Part shown: piece after piece, positions 47,389-57,765 of the stretch
How the letters are laid out: each line of letters starts with the position of its first letter
Position numbering within the stretch: position 1 is the stretch's first letter
Assembly (NCBI GenBank): GCA_943737045.1
Contig: CALSFV010000018.1
Location: forward strand, 1 to 64,000
DNA: 64,000 nt
Reading direction: 5' to 3'
Source of the DNA: Parapristionchus giblindavisi
Lineage: Eukaryota > Nematoda > Chromadorea > Rhabditida > Diplogasteridae
The notes under the pieces: generated by a model
Told to the model about the DNA's origin: nothing
The model's input: the letters and a program-made list of their open reading frames with translations, nothing else
Databases searched by the model: none
Translations under genes and position numbers: made by a program

Positions 47389-50300
47389 ATGAGGAGTTTC
47401 ATACTTCTATCATTGCTTTGTTTGACTGTATGCAATGGAGTTCAAAAGACAGCTAAAGCTTCGGCTACTTCTAAGTGAGTTACATTTATATTTTAATAAT
47501 AATAATAATAAATTTATCTGACCTCGGGGGTATTTTAAGATTCATAATTAAATGTTTAAACAATATGATAAAGTCAGGAGGAAAGAAAGAAGGCTACGAT
47601 TACTAGATCGTAGCATACAATACTTATGAGTTAAGAATATAAGACTTAAATACATTGGCACTATGGGTACAAACAACACTGTTGTCAAGATTATTCCATT
47701 TTTGCACAATACGATTTGTCAAAAAAAGATGAGAACTTTTTTGTGTGAGATCTGTGGGTTCTTAAATATAAATTATGTCTACGTGAAGTGTTGGTAATAT
47801 TAGGGAATAGAAAAAGTTTACGGGCATCAAGGTCAAGATGTGAGTGGATTACATTGTACGTGAATATGAGGTCATTCTGATCTCGGCGGGAGTGAAGTGA
47901 AGGGAGTTTGAGGTGTTGTATGCGCTCCCGAGGTGTTGTATGCGCTCCAGAGGTGTTGTATGCGCTCCTATTTAGTCTATTTTAGTCGTATCCATATTAA
48001 TATTCTATATGATTTAGCACTCCAGAGCCTCCCAAAGTTGTCCCAGAAGAAACGACACATGAAGAAGTAAAGAAGGTGGTCGAGAAGGTTTATGAATCAG
48101 TGAAAATTGAAGATACAAAGAGGAAACTGAAAGTGGCTATCTTCACGCCATACATGGCTAACAGTCAGGTATGATCAAACAAATATGGAAACTGGAAGAT
48201 GTCAACGTTTTTGTGATTGTCGAACGTTGGAAAAAGAACTTCCTCTTATAGAGAGATCAACAAAATATCATAAAACAATGAAGAGAAATAAAGAAGTAAT
48301 TGCAGATTCTTTGGAACAAAAGAGTTGGAGAAGAGTTGATGAAGGCTGGTCACGAAGTCACACTTTATATGTTGCATATGTTTGAACATAGCATACCTAA
48401 AGTGGATATTGACGAAAGAATCAGAGGTTCATTTAATAATCATTTCACTGTTAAGATGCTAGGCAGTCATGCTAAAATATTAACAGTAGCTTTTGTTAAA
48501 TCACTAAATCTGATATGTTGAAACATTAAAACGTAAATACAATCCAGAGCGCTTGATTTCTGTGCAATTCTATTCAAAAATTGTGCCTGATAAGGGCCAG
48601 TGATAACAAGACAAAGATTGTAGAATATGTAGCGTTTATTAGTATTCAAAATACCTAGATCTTACAATATCGTTGATTCATACCAATGTGTATTATAATA
48701 TATTTCTTTCAATGATGGTTCATTACAGTGGAACACGTCAATGGATCCTATGGTGTTAATGGAACTGAAATGCTTCAGGAACAAGCTGAAATGGCTTTCA
48801 ACGTAAATATTATCTTGTCTGATTTACGGTTCCGTTTATTGATTTTGGATTTTTTTATAATTTTTTTTAGGATCTTCCTGTATGGGATCCACGCTCGAGG
48901 AAAATGATGTCGCGCTTCCAGGAAATGCACAAATCATGCAATTGTTAGTGAATGATGTTTTATTTCGAGAATTAACTATAATTGGAACGAATAATCAATA
49001 ACCGTTATCTCATTTTACTATATTGTTCTAGTAAGAATAAGGAATCGATTCAAATAATTTCAGTGTTCATTCGTAATGAGACCTTCTTAAATCACATCAG
49101 AGACACTAAATATGATATCGCCTTCACTCATATGTACAATTTCTGCCCGATTGGAATCATTCACCAGACACGTTAGTCTTTTTTCTTCAATATAAATGTG
49201 TTAGAACTTACACAACAAGGCAAATTTGATAGGCTATGTTTCATTTTCAGGAATCCCTACATGGATATGGCTGAACAGTGGCGCTCTAATGGATAATGTA
49301 GCAAGTCTAATGGGTGTTCCACTTCCTCCCTCATATTGCACACGTATGTTGACGAAATAGTGAACAGCTACTACTCTATTGCGCACTTGTTCTTATTTAT
49401 CAAGAATATCAAAGATAGCATTCTTCACTTTGTCAACAACTCTGCCTTTAGTTACTTGTGAGAGAAGAGAAATTTTTACATGTGATTGCGAGTATTGTTG
49501 AATTAAAGATTGTTCCGGGATTGTTTGAATCATTTTTTAAAGAATTGGAAGTAGGATATTTAGGGTGAGTTGTTATATTGAAGAACATAAGACCGACGAA
49601 ATTCGAGTGGTTTGTAGCTCATTCTTTAATATTCATTGCAGCTGCTATGATGGAGGCTGGAGCAGATCTAAACTTCATTCAGAGAATCAAATCATTCATC
49701 GGTCATTCTATGTTTAAGATGTTCTGGAAGAAGTGAGTTTGAAATTTCATGTTGTGAAAATTTAAGAAAACAATTCTCCGAATTTGGGATTTTTCATGTA
49801 ACCACGGTCGCATTGGGTAATTGTTCCAACGGTTTTGCTTTTTTTCATTGTGCAACATTGATTTATTTGTATTATTCCCTCCCGAAATAAGTGAGAAAAA
49901 GTAATTTTCAGATTCATGGCAGATGGTGAGACTGAACATTTCCGTGAAGTCTTCGGAGAAGATTTCCCAGATCTCGTTGATATTGCCAAAGAGGTTCATT
50001 ATTATAAGACTGTTTAGAATGAATGGTTTCAAATACCGTAAATTTTTTTTAGCATTTTCCACGTTCTTGATAGTGTGTTTTCTAAGGTCTTTTTTTAGCG
50101 TGGATGTGTTTTTTACACAATAACAGTACATAATAATTTGTATTATATCCAGTACCTTCTAGAATGCGTCTGCTTAAATTTCGATATCTATTGTTTAGAT
50201 ATCGATTTAACACTACAGTAAGACTATATGTTCCGAAAAAATTTTGCGCATAGATTTGAAATTTTTGTTATTGAATCTATAATATGAGTCCCTTGTCAGG

Positions 50301-52222
50301 CTCCTCTGGTTATGGTAAACTCCAACGAACTCTATGACTTCGCTCGTCCCACACTAGCAAAGATAGTCAATGTGGGCGGAGTAGGAATAAAGGCCAAGGA
50401 TGTCAAACCACTAAAACCTGTAAGCTTTCAGTTATTTTAATAAACACATGGAATACTGGGTGATTTTATTAAAATTGAACTTCTTATAATATTTATCAAT
50501 TATACTTATAGGAGTTTGCTAGTCGAGTCGAAGCTGCAAAGCACATTATTGTCATGTCTTACGGATCTTTTGCCCCCATGTATCTCATGCCTGACAGGTT
50601 AGAATATTAATTTTCATAAATTATAAAAAAAATATTCACGTTGTGTAGGTATGATAAGGAAAAATTAGAAAATGTGGAATTATGGGAAAGGGTATTGAAC
50701 AAATCCTTGGCATTCTAGAAGTATTTATCTAATGGAATTCACTTTTTTTCAGTTGGAAAAAAGCTTACTTCCACGCCTTCAAACAGTTCCCTGATGTCCA
50801 GTTCTTCTTGAGGTATTTTATCATTTCGAATTTCGAAATCAAAACATATGAAAATGCCACCGATCATGTCTTAAGACATATTTTTGAAGATATGAATACC
50901 CTGAGGAGATCACTGATCTTCTTCCAAAGAACGCATTTGCTGCAAAATGGCTTCCTCAATCAGATCTTTTGCGTGAGTTGAAAATTTTTATTCATGTTAC
51001 GCTCTTCTAGTTATGAAATGTTATAACCACAATTTGTATTCTATATTTTTCCAGAGAATCCCAAGGCAATTGGACTTATATCTCATGGTGGATACAATAG
51101 TGTTCAGGTGTTACATATAATAACTAATTGTAAGATGAATTTATAATATTTAATATCAGGATGCTATCCATGCTGGAGTCCCAATCATAACAACCGCTTT
51201 GTTCGGTGATCAACATAGGTGAGGACTAACTTATCCTACATTCATTTCTTTGAAAAAAGAAATCGATAAATGTGACATAAAAGGAAGGAATTTATTGTTA
51301 GTAGAAAACCTAATAGATTATATTTTTGGAAAGATTCTGACTTCACACCTTCAAAATATTCGCGGGTCTCGACTTTAATGACTTACTCTGGTATTTCAAA
51401 ACTTAAAGTCTACTTAAAATACGTCACTGACTTCAAGTGAGTGACGTGACATTTTCACTTTAAGTAGACTTGCGTCTCACTTTAAGTAGACTTACGTAGT
51501 GACGTCACACTTTAAGTAGACTTACGTTTCACTTGAAGTGGACTTACAAGTCTACTTAAAGTGAAAGTGCAAGTAGACTTTATGTCTTGAAATACCAGAG
51601 TATGTAGGTAAACTGATTACCTTCAGAAACGCCTATCTAGTAGAACGACTAGGAATGGGTATTAACCTCCACAAGAGCCTTATCAACAAAGAAACGGTAG
51701 AGAATGCTGTACGAAGAGTTGTACAGGATAATAGGTATATCAAATTATCTATACTTCAATTTAGAAAATAACGTTACGCAGCAGACCTAATTAGAGGTCT
51801 TTTAGCACTTTGTAATTTATCTACTGATATTTTCGTGACGGAATGAATAGCCTGTCATTTGAATTTTCAGTTTGATCACAAACGCGAGAAAACTTCGTGC
51901 AATGGTTGCTACCAAACCTGTATCAGCTGAGATTCTTCTAGTCAAATATACTGAATTCCTTGCTGAACATAAGTAAGTTTCTATACACCTTAAAGATTGT
52001 TCTATGTAATATAATCTATTCAGAACATTGGATAATCTCGTTCCTGAAGGTGCAAATATGGGATTATTTGTGTATCATTCATTAGATGTCATACTTTTCC
52101 TATCCATTATTATTCTTACTATTCTTTCTCTTATCTTTCTTTGTCTTCGTTTCAGTTGTAGAAAAGTTTGCTCGAAGTTCTGTTGTAATAAGAAAAGTGA
52201 TCCAATGAAGAAAAACAACTAA
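47389..52222 (+). CDS. UDP-glycosyltransferase (UGT family), copy 2
   Basis: Eighteen exons from ATG 47389 (directly after ttattcag) to TAA 52220-52222, about 530 residues. Order: signal peptide (MRSFILLSLLCLTVCNG); an acidic linker of about 45 residues (EETTHEEVKKVVEKVYES); KVAIFTPYMANSQILWNKRV; MKAGHEVTLYMLHM; FTHMYNFCPIGIIH; IPTWIWLNSGALMDNVASLM; IIVMSYGSFAPMYLMPD; WLPQSDLL, GLISHGGYNSVQDAIHAGVP, FGDQ; NAYLVERLGMGINL; then a C-terminal membrane helix (VILFLSIIILTILSLIFL) with a Cys/Lys-rich cytoplasmic tail. As in copy 1 the catalytic His position reads Gln (ANSQ), while the FGDQ sugar-binding pair is kept. It is clearly a paralogue of copy 1, head to head, sharing intron positions and phases. 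AATAAA is at 52335-52340. Substrate cannot be predicted. Confidence 0.93.
47910..47969 (+). repeat. three tandem 20-bp units in glycosyltransferase copy 2 intron 1
   Basis: The unit GAGGTGTTGTATGCGCTCCN is repeated three times without a gap, differing only in the last base. Confidence 0.95.
51384..51602. mobile_element. P3 MITE built from CTTTAAGTAGACTTACGT units
   Basis: The ends are inverted (TACTCTGGTATTTCAA and its mirror). The body is a chain of near-identical units containing the core AAGTCTACTTAAAG or its inverse (itself almost palindromic) joined by ACGT/GACGTCAC linkers. It lies in glycosyltransferase intron 15, between exons ending near 51219 and starting near 51626. There is no coding content. 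A truncated copy is at 62439-62580. Confidence 0.85.
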
Positions 52223-52530
52223 ATGATAATTAGGAATACTTTACTACGGGTATACACCTGTGTATGATTAAGTAATTATTGGTATATTCAATCTCTTAAT
52301 ATTTTTCTGTATGTCTCATTCTATTGTTTGCATAAATAAAATCAAAACTAATATGATACTCGTTTATTCTGACGCTATGCTATACAAAATGAAGAAGACA
52401 TTAATTGAATGGAAAAGTAAACCAGTGTTCATTCGAAGCCCATAGTGCAACAACCTACATCAAACATGATAAATCAAACAATAAACACATGAATATGAAC
52501 ATGAATAAGTATATAGAATGACCGATACAC
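52223..52530. other. 3' flank of glycosyltransferase copy 2
   Basis: AT-rich 3'UTR and flank with AATAAA at 52335-52340. Nothing else is visible. Confidence 0.5.
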
Positions 52531-52532
52531 TA

Positions 52533-53065
52533 GCGGACAAAAAAGATGTCACATTCATGTTTTTCGATGATAATTTTTGTTCCACATGCGATATCTTCCT
52601 GTATTCTTTTCTATTGGAATTAGCAACCAATATTATCGTCCTTAATGAACCATAGCTCATGTCAAATCGATTTTGCGAATATATAAAAAATTAAAAGTAT
52701 TTTAGCTAAATTCGCGATTTTCCGATAGGTCAAAAATAAATCAAATAAAAAAATATAGACAAAGGATGTAAACCCAAATAGTACGGAATTGTGGAGAGTA
52801 TATCAGTATCGAGTGAATGAGCCCTTGGTCTTGATAATTGACTCACATATTCTTACTATGGAGTCGATCAACTTGAGTCCTGTCGATTGCCTGGTGGCAG
52901 CCCACGCTCCCTCCAGTTGTTCCATCTTATAGGCGGTATTCTTGGCATTTATGCTCTCCAGACTTCTCTGCAGTATCTCCCACATGTCCTCGATGATATT
53001 CAAGTCCGGGAATTGAGAACAAAAATTATCATCGAAAAACATGAATGTGACATCTTTTTGTCCGC
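52533..53065 (-). mobile_element. Tc1-like deletion derivative
   Basis: It has inverted ends of about 50 bp (GCGGACAAAAAGATGTCACA; the left end has one extra A) with TA target duplications at 52531-52532 and 53066-53067. The minus strand from about 53010 to 52803 encodes the C-terminal end of a Tc1-type transposase, including the block around the last acidic residue (FPDLNIIEDMWEILQRSL), then a stop after KGSFTRY. The N-terminal DNA-binding and first catalytic regions are missing, so it is non-autonomous. Confidence 0.85.
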
Positions 53066-53072
53066 TAGGATA

Positions 53073-54088
53073 TATGAGGCCGTTTGCGTAAGAGTAGACT
53101 AAAACATGTGAAATCTGGCACAGTGAAAAAGTTAAATTTTGGGGATTGGGGTTCTCAAGGGTGCTGATGACGATGGCCATGTTCATTTTTCACCTAAAGC
53201 CACCGTTGAGGCCGGATGACGTCGCGTTGAAATCGCGTTTTCAGTCATTTCTCCTCAACCGGTGGTACTAAAATTTGCAGACTATGCACCCAGGGGCAGA
53301 ATTTGATGACGATCACGCCTGTCTCATTCATTTTTCATGAAAAAGTTTCCGAAATTTTCAAAATTCGAATTACTCTCAGTGGCCATAGTGTGTGAGTGAG
53401 ATACATAGATCGGACCGTAATGGCTTCAGGATCCCATAGAAAAAATTTCAGCCAATTTGCGGAAGATGTTTTCGAGAAAATCAACTTTTAGTGTAATCAT
53501 TTTGTCATTGAAGTGGAGGCAAGAGGCGAGAGAGTGTGGTGGTGCGAGAGAGCAGAGAGGCAGGTGAGGCGACCAGAATAGGAAGGAAGGGAAGTGGTCG
53601 GGGTTGTGTCTCTCTACTCTCTCGCACCACCACACTATCTCGCTTCTTGCCTCAACTTGAACGGCAAAATGGGTACACTAAAAGTTTATTTTCTCGAAAA
53701 CATCTTCCGCAAATTGGCTGAAATTTTTTCTATGGGATCCTGAAGCCATTACGGTCCGATCCATGTATCTCACTCACACACTATGGCCATTGAGAGTAAT
53801 TCGAATTTTGAAAATTTCGGAAACTTTTTCATGAAAAATGAATTAGACAGGCGTCATCGTCATCAAATTCTGCCCCTGGGTGCATAGTCTGCAAATTTTA
53901 GTACCACCGGTTGAGGAGAAATGACTGAAAACGCGATTTCAACGCGACGTCATCTGGCCTCAACGGTGGCTTTAGGTGAAAAATGAACATGACCATCGTC
54001 ATCAGCACCCTTGAGAATCCCGATCCCAAAAATTTAATTTTTTCACTGTGCCGGCACTTAGTCGGTTCTTACGCAAGCGCCCTCATAT
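53073..54088. mobile_element. P2 palindrome, copy a (about 1.0 kb)
   Basis: The ends read tatgaggccgtttgcgtaag and its inverse. The arms of about 460 bp meet near 53580 in a purine-rich then pyrimidine-rich centre (gaggcaagaggcgagagagtg / its mirror). It begins only a few bases from the right end of the Tc1-like element. Copies b and c are at 55803-56859 and 61637-62438. No coding sequence. Confidence 0.88.
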
Positions 54089-54364
54089 GTAAGGTCCAAA
54101 GTATTAACAATATAACAAAAGAATCGATGAGTTATAGATGAGTTGTTGGAGTCAGTACAATAGGAAGTAAAATAACATAAATTGAAGTGACAATTGTATT
54201 GGTCACTCGGTTCCGTTTGGAGTGAAAAAGAACATCGAGTTCATTTCTAGTAAAGTGTGGTCAAGTGTGAGATTTTGGGAAAGACATATGGGGTTAGAAT
54301 GTTCATTCGTACTATACAAGATATAGTATTTCAATGAATATCATCAATCGATCAACCAATTATA

Positions 54365-54888
54365 ATGAAGTCTGTAGCTCTTATTGCTCTTATCGTTATC
54401 GCTGGAATTTTCTCAGAAGAGGTTCGTATATTTTCATTGTTGCTTTTATATCGACTGTAATAAATTTTAAAAATCTTCTAGTTTTTCAATTCAAAATCTT
54501 CTAATTCCGAGGCCCGTGCCAAGCGTCAACTTCTATATTCCGGTCTTGGATATCCTGCTTATGGTTACGGTCTTGGATATTACGGAGCTTATCCCGCATA
54601 TGGAGCTTACCACGTTGTTGGAAAGAGATATACCGAGGTTCGTCTTTAATCTTTTGATTTATATCAATTTATTAATATTCTAACATATATTTTATTTAGT
54701 CAACTCGTGCCAAACATCAAATCTTATTATACTTGGATCTCATCCTGCTTCAACTTTTGGATATCCTGCTTATGGATATGCTGCTGCAGCAGTGCTGCCT
54801 ACCATCTTTATGGTTATGCCTACGGAAAGTAAATAACTACAGAAATATTAAATATGTACAATTGTCAGAATCCTGTGATCTCTACTGA
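54365..54888 (+). CDS. Gly/Tyr-rich secreted peptide precursor, 3' exon frameshifted
   Basis: Exon 1 (54365-54421) encodes a signal peptide (MKSVALIALIVIAGIFSEE). Exon 2 (54482-54637) gives ARAKRQ, a Lys-Arg cleavage site, then a GY-rich peptide (LYSGLGYPAYGYGLGYY then GAYPAYGAYHVVGKR). The closing GKR is a classical amidation and cleavage signal, so one mature amidated peptide of about 36 residues is predicted. This resembles nematode YG-rich neuropeptide-like or antimicrobial peptide precursors. Exon 3 (from 54700) starts with a second TRAKHQ site, but in phase its frame becomes Leu-rich, while another frame reads GYPAYGYAAAA; an old frameshift has probably spoiled a second peptide. In-phase stop 54886-54888; AATAAA at 54895-54900. 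Confidence 0.72.
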
Positions 54889-55062
54889 TATGTCAATAAA
54901 TAATTTGTATTTTTCATTCTGAATCGTTCTTGTAGATGATTCTAATGACAATGGGCCATATCTCATCGTTTTGTACCCAAGTTTGTGGTATCCATATGCA
55001 TTCAATACAGAAGTTATACCAATGAGCTGAGATAGTAAGCATACTACAACTAAATTCTTCAT
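54865..55062 (-). CDS. small secreted peptide candidate (65 aa)
   Basis: A single exon starts with a strong signal peptide (MKNLVVVCLLSQLIGITSVLNA) followed by a basic, Tyr-rich stretch (YGYHKLGYKTMRYG) and a polar tail. The Tyr/Gly content is like that of the convergent GY-rich peptide gene next door, with which its 3' end overlaps by about 24 bp, hinting at a local group of secreted peptides. I cannot assign a family. A short frame with a signal-like start can occur by chance in AT-rich DNA. Confidence 0.45.
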   Translation of the reverse strand: MKNLVVVCLLSQLIGITSVLNAYGYHKLGYKTMRYGPLSLESSTRTIQNEKYKLFIDISVEITGF

Positions 55063-55407
55063 TTTAAATTGCTATTTTTTTTAAAAAAGCGATATAGTGG
55101 CATGGCTACTCCTCGCAATGTTCATTTCTTAATGCCTTCTTACTTTCTCAATTAAATAGTTGACACTAACGTCATTCCAAGTATTGTTTTCACAAAAGCA
55201 ATCGCATACTCATAAATCCGAAAATAGCTTTGTTAAATAGTCGCGACATTTAGTCAAATTACTCATTTGATTAATTAGAACGTCACAATGGATATCTTTA
55301 CATCCCATACTCTCTCACTCTTCATTACCATATCATTCAATTATCCAATAGTCATTCTGATCGGTGGTCACTCCACTATTTCATTCATTTCTTCTGCTCT
55401 CGTCGTG

Positions 55408-57244
55408 ATGGGTTACGAGCTCTCTGTTGACCCTCCCACCAATCCAATCTCTGCCATCGGAGGTACACACAACCATAAGCTCGTCAATCACACCGATCGC
55501 ATGCTTGCCTTTAAGGTTTGTAATCTTTTATCTTTAACTTTGATCTTTAGTCTTTTGATCCTTATAGATCAATTCATCTCCCAACTCGCACTACACCGTC
55601 ACTCCAATGCAAGGACTCATCCAAATTGGTTACACCTTCGATATCGTCATCACCCGTTCTGTAAGTATACGTCGATGTACCGTTCAAACACTGTTACGAC
55701 TTCGTGCAACCATATGCATTGTACTCAAATTATTTCTTCCCACTCTTCAAAATTAGCATAGCCCTTTCATTTCACTGAAAAAAATGCGGTGTATGAAGGT
55801 GGATATGAGGCCGTTTGCGTGAGAATCGACTAAAAGAAATAAAATTTGGCACAGTAAAAAAATCAAATTTTGGAGATCGAGGTTCTCAAGGGTGCTTATG
55901 ACGTTGGTCACGTTCATTTTGCACCTAGAGACATCGTTGAGGCCAGACGACGTCGCGTTGAAATCGCGTTTTTCGTCATTTCTCGTGACCCGATAGTGCT
56001 AAAAATTGCAAAATATACCCTCAGAGGCAGAATTTGATGGCGATTACGCCTGTCTAATTCATTTTTCATGGAAAAAATTCAGAAATTTTCAAAAATGGAA
56101 ATTAAGTCGATGGAAAAAGTCCGTTTTTCGAGATATATAGATCGGACCGGAATGGCATCAGGATTTCATAGAAAAAATTTCAGCCAATTTGCGCCCGAGT
56201 CATTCGAGATAATCAACTTTTAGTGTCATTTTACCGTTGATGATTTTACCGTTTTCATTTTACCGTTGATGCAGAGGCAAGAGACGAGAGAGTGTGCTGG
56301 GGCGAGAGAGCAAAGAGGCGGGTGAGACGATCAGGATGGGAATGAAGGGGAGTGGACGGGATGCCCTTCCCTTCAACCTTCTCTGCTCTCTCACAATTTC
56401 ATACTCTCTAGCCTCTTTCCTACTCTTCAACGGCAAAATGACTACACTAAAAGTTGATTATCTCGAATGACTCGGGCGCAAATTGGCTGAATTTTTTTCT
56501 ATGGAATCCTGATGCCATTCCGGTCCGATCTATGTATCTCGCAAAACGGACTTCTTTCATCGACTGAATTTCCAATTTTGAAAATTTCTGAAATTTTTCC
56601 ATGAAAAATGAATTAGACAGGCGTGATCGCCATCAAATTCTGCCCCTGAGGGTTTATTTTGCAATTTTTAGCACCATCGGGTCACGAGAAATGACTAAAA
56701 ACGCGATTTCAACGCGACGTCGTCTGGCCTCAACGGTGGCTCTAGGTGCAAAATGAACGTGACCATCGTCATGAGCACCCATGAGAACCCCGATCCCGAA
56801 AATTTGATTTTTTTACTGTGCCGGCACTTAGTCGAGTCTTATGCAAACGGCCTCATATAGATATCCCAAGTATCGTCAGATCAGAAATTGTGAAACGAAG
56901 AAGTATATGCATGTATTGGATAAATCCTTTAATCCCATTTATGGAAAATTACGTTCATAACGCTCATATAGCGAGGTGTTTTCGATTTATTGTCGAAAAC
57001 TACTGAATCAATAAATAAAACGAATTTCGCATATCTATTTCGATTTTAGAAGGGAAAGAGCAAGGCTGACAAGCTTTCCGTTCTATTCGCTGATGTGCCT
57101 CAGGTTTGTTGATCATTTGATCTTTGGTCTTTAAACTCTGATCTATTTCAGTCCTGCATCGATCCTTCCATTCCCTTCAAAGGTGACAAGATCGTCGGTG
57201 AGATCGTTGGTGAACAAGTTATCAAGCTTGCCGGTGCCGAGTAG
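55408..57244 (+). CDS. single MSP-domain protein (sperm-specific class P-like)
   Basis: Four exons (55408-55515, 55568-55660, 57050-57103, 57152-57244) give 115 residues, the usual length of one MSP domain. Matches in order: ELSVDPPTNPISAIGG, HKLVNHTDRMLAFKINSSPN (family: HKLVN..D.LAFKIKSSNN), HYTVTPMQGLIQIGYTFDIV, ITRSKGKSKADKLSVLFADVP, and a C-terminal strand. MSP domains are immunoglobulin-like folds; the small class P/SSP members are sperm proteins in C. elegans and are shorter than true MSP. The start was set at 55408 because the family begins about there; an in-frame ATG at 55288 would add a hydrophobic 40-residue stretch. Intron 2 (1.4 kb) contains P2 copy b, yet the frame is intact across it. 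Confidence 0.85.
55803..56859. mobile_element. P2 palindrome, copy b (1.06 kb), in the MSP-domain gene intron
   Basis: Ends tatgaggccgtttgcgt and its inverse; arms of about 480 bp meeting near 56330. It differs from copy a by scattered substitutions and a small duplication near 56235-56265 (gattttaccgtt). It interrupts intron 2 of the MSP-domain gene and carries no coding sequence. Confidence 0.88.
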
Positions 57245-57245
57245 A

Positions 57246-57320
57246 TTGATCTTTGATCTGTGATTTGATCTTTGATCTCTGATCTGATCTTTGATCTGTG
57301 ATCTGATCTTTGATCTGTGA
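57246..57320 (+). repeat. tandem TGATCT(TTGATCTG) repeat in the 3'UTR of the MSP-domain gene
   Basis: About eight units of 'ttgatctgtgatc'-like sequence directly after the stop codon. The word 'tgatctttgatct' also appears in introns of this gene (about 55545 and 57117) and near other genes in the window. Confidence 0.85.
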
Positions 57321-57765
57321 TCTTCCCTAAAAGCGTAGTCCCTTCTGATTTTCCCGATGTCAATCTACCGCATGGTAGACAGTGATGTCGGGGATATTTT
57401 ACGATAAATAGTTTGTCCTAAATTGGATGATTCTCACACTTTATTCTGGAAAACTGACTGAACTCTATCACACGTCGTTTGATAAGGGACATTCCACAGT
57501 TCAGAACATATTCTCACAGGAGCGTAGAAAGGCTGACGTATAGATATGGGCTACGTCATCTTATTGTTCATTCCGATAGGGAACGATTATAGGGAAAGGT
57601 GAAAGTAGATTGGATCAAATTGGTCTTGAATTGATCTGGACACACTCCATCTCTAACAATAAATCTTTCTTCATATTCGATTGTCTAGTATCTATTTTGA
57701 TCATAAAATATGGTAATCCTCATCGTGGTTAAATAGAATTGAAATGATCATTCAATCAATCAAGT
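57321..57765. other. intergenic, 3' end of the MSP-domain gene and upstream of the secreted Lys-rich protein
   Basis: It contains a possible polyadenylation hexamer (AATAAA near 57659). No exon was seen. Confidence 0.4.

Noticed and set aside
47910..47969. CRISPR-like direct repeats
   Set aside because: Three contiguous 20-bp units without spacers in a eukaryotic intron: a simple tandem repeat.
57148..57363. 71-codon minus frame with repeating DQRSDHRS
   Set aside because: It is the reverse of the TGATCT tandem repeat and the last exon of the MSP-domain gene.
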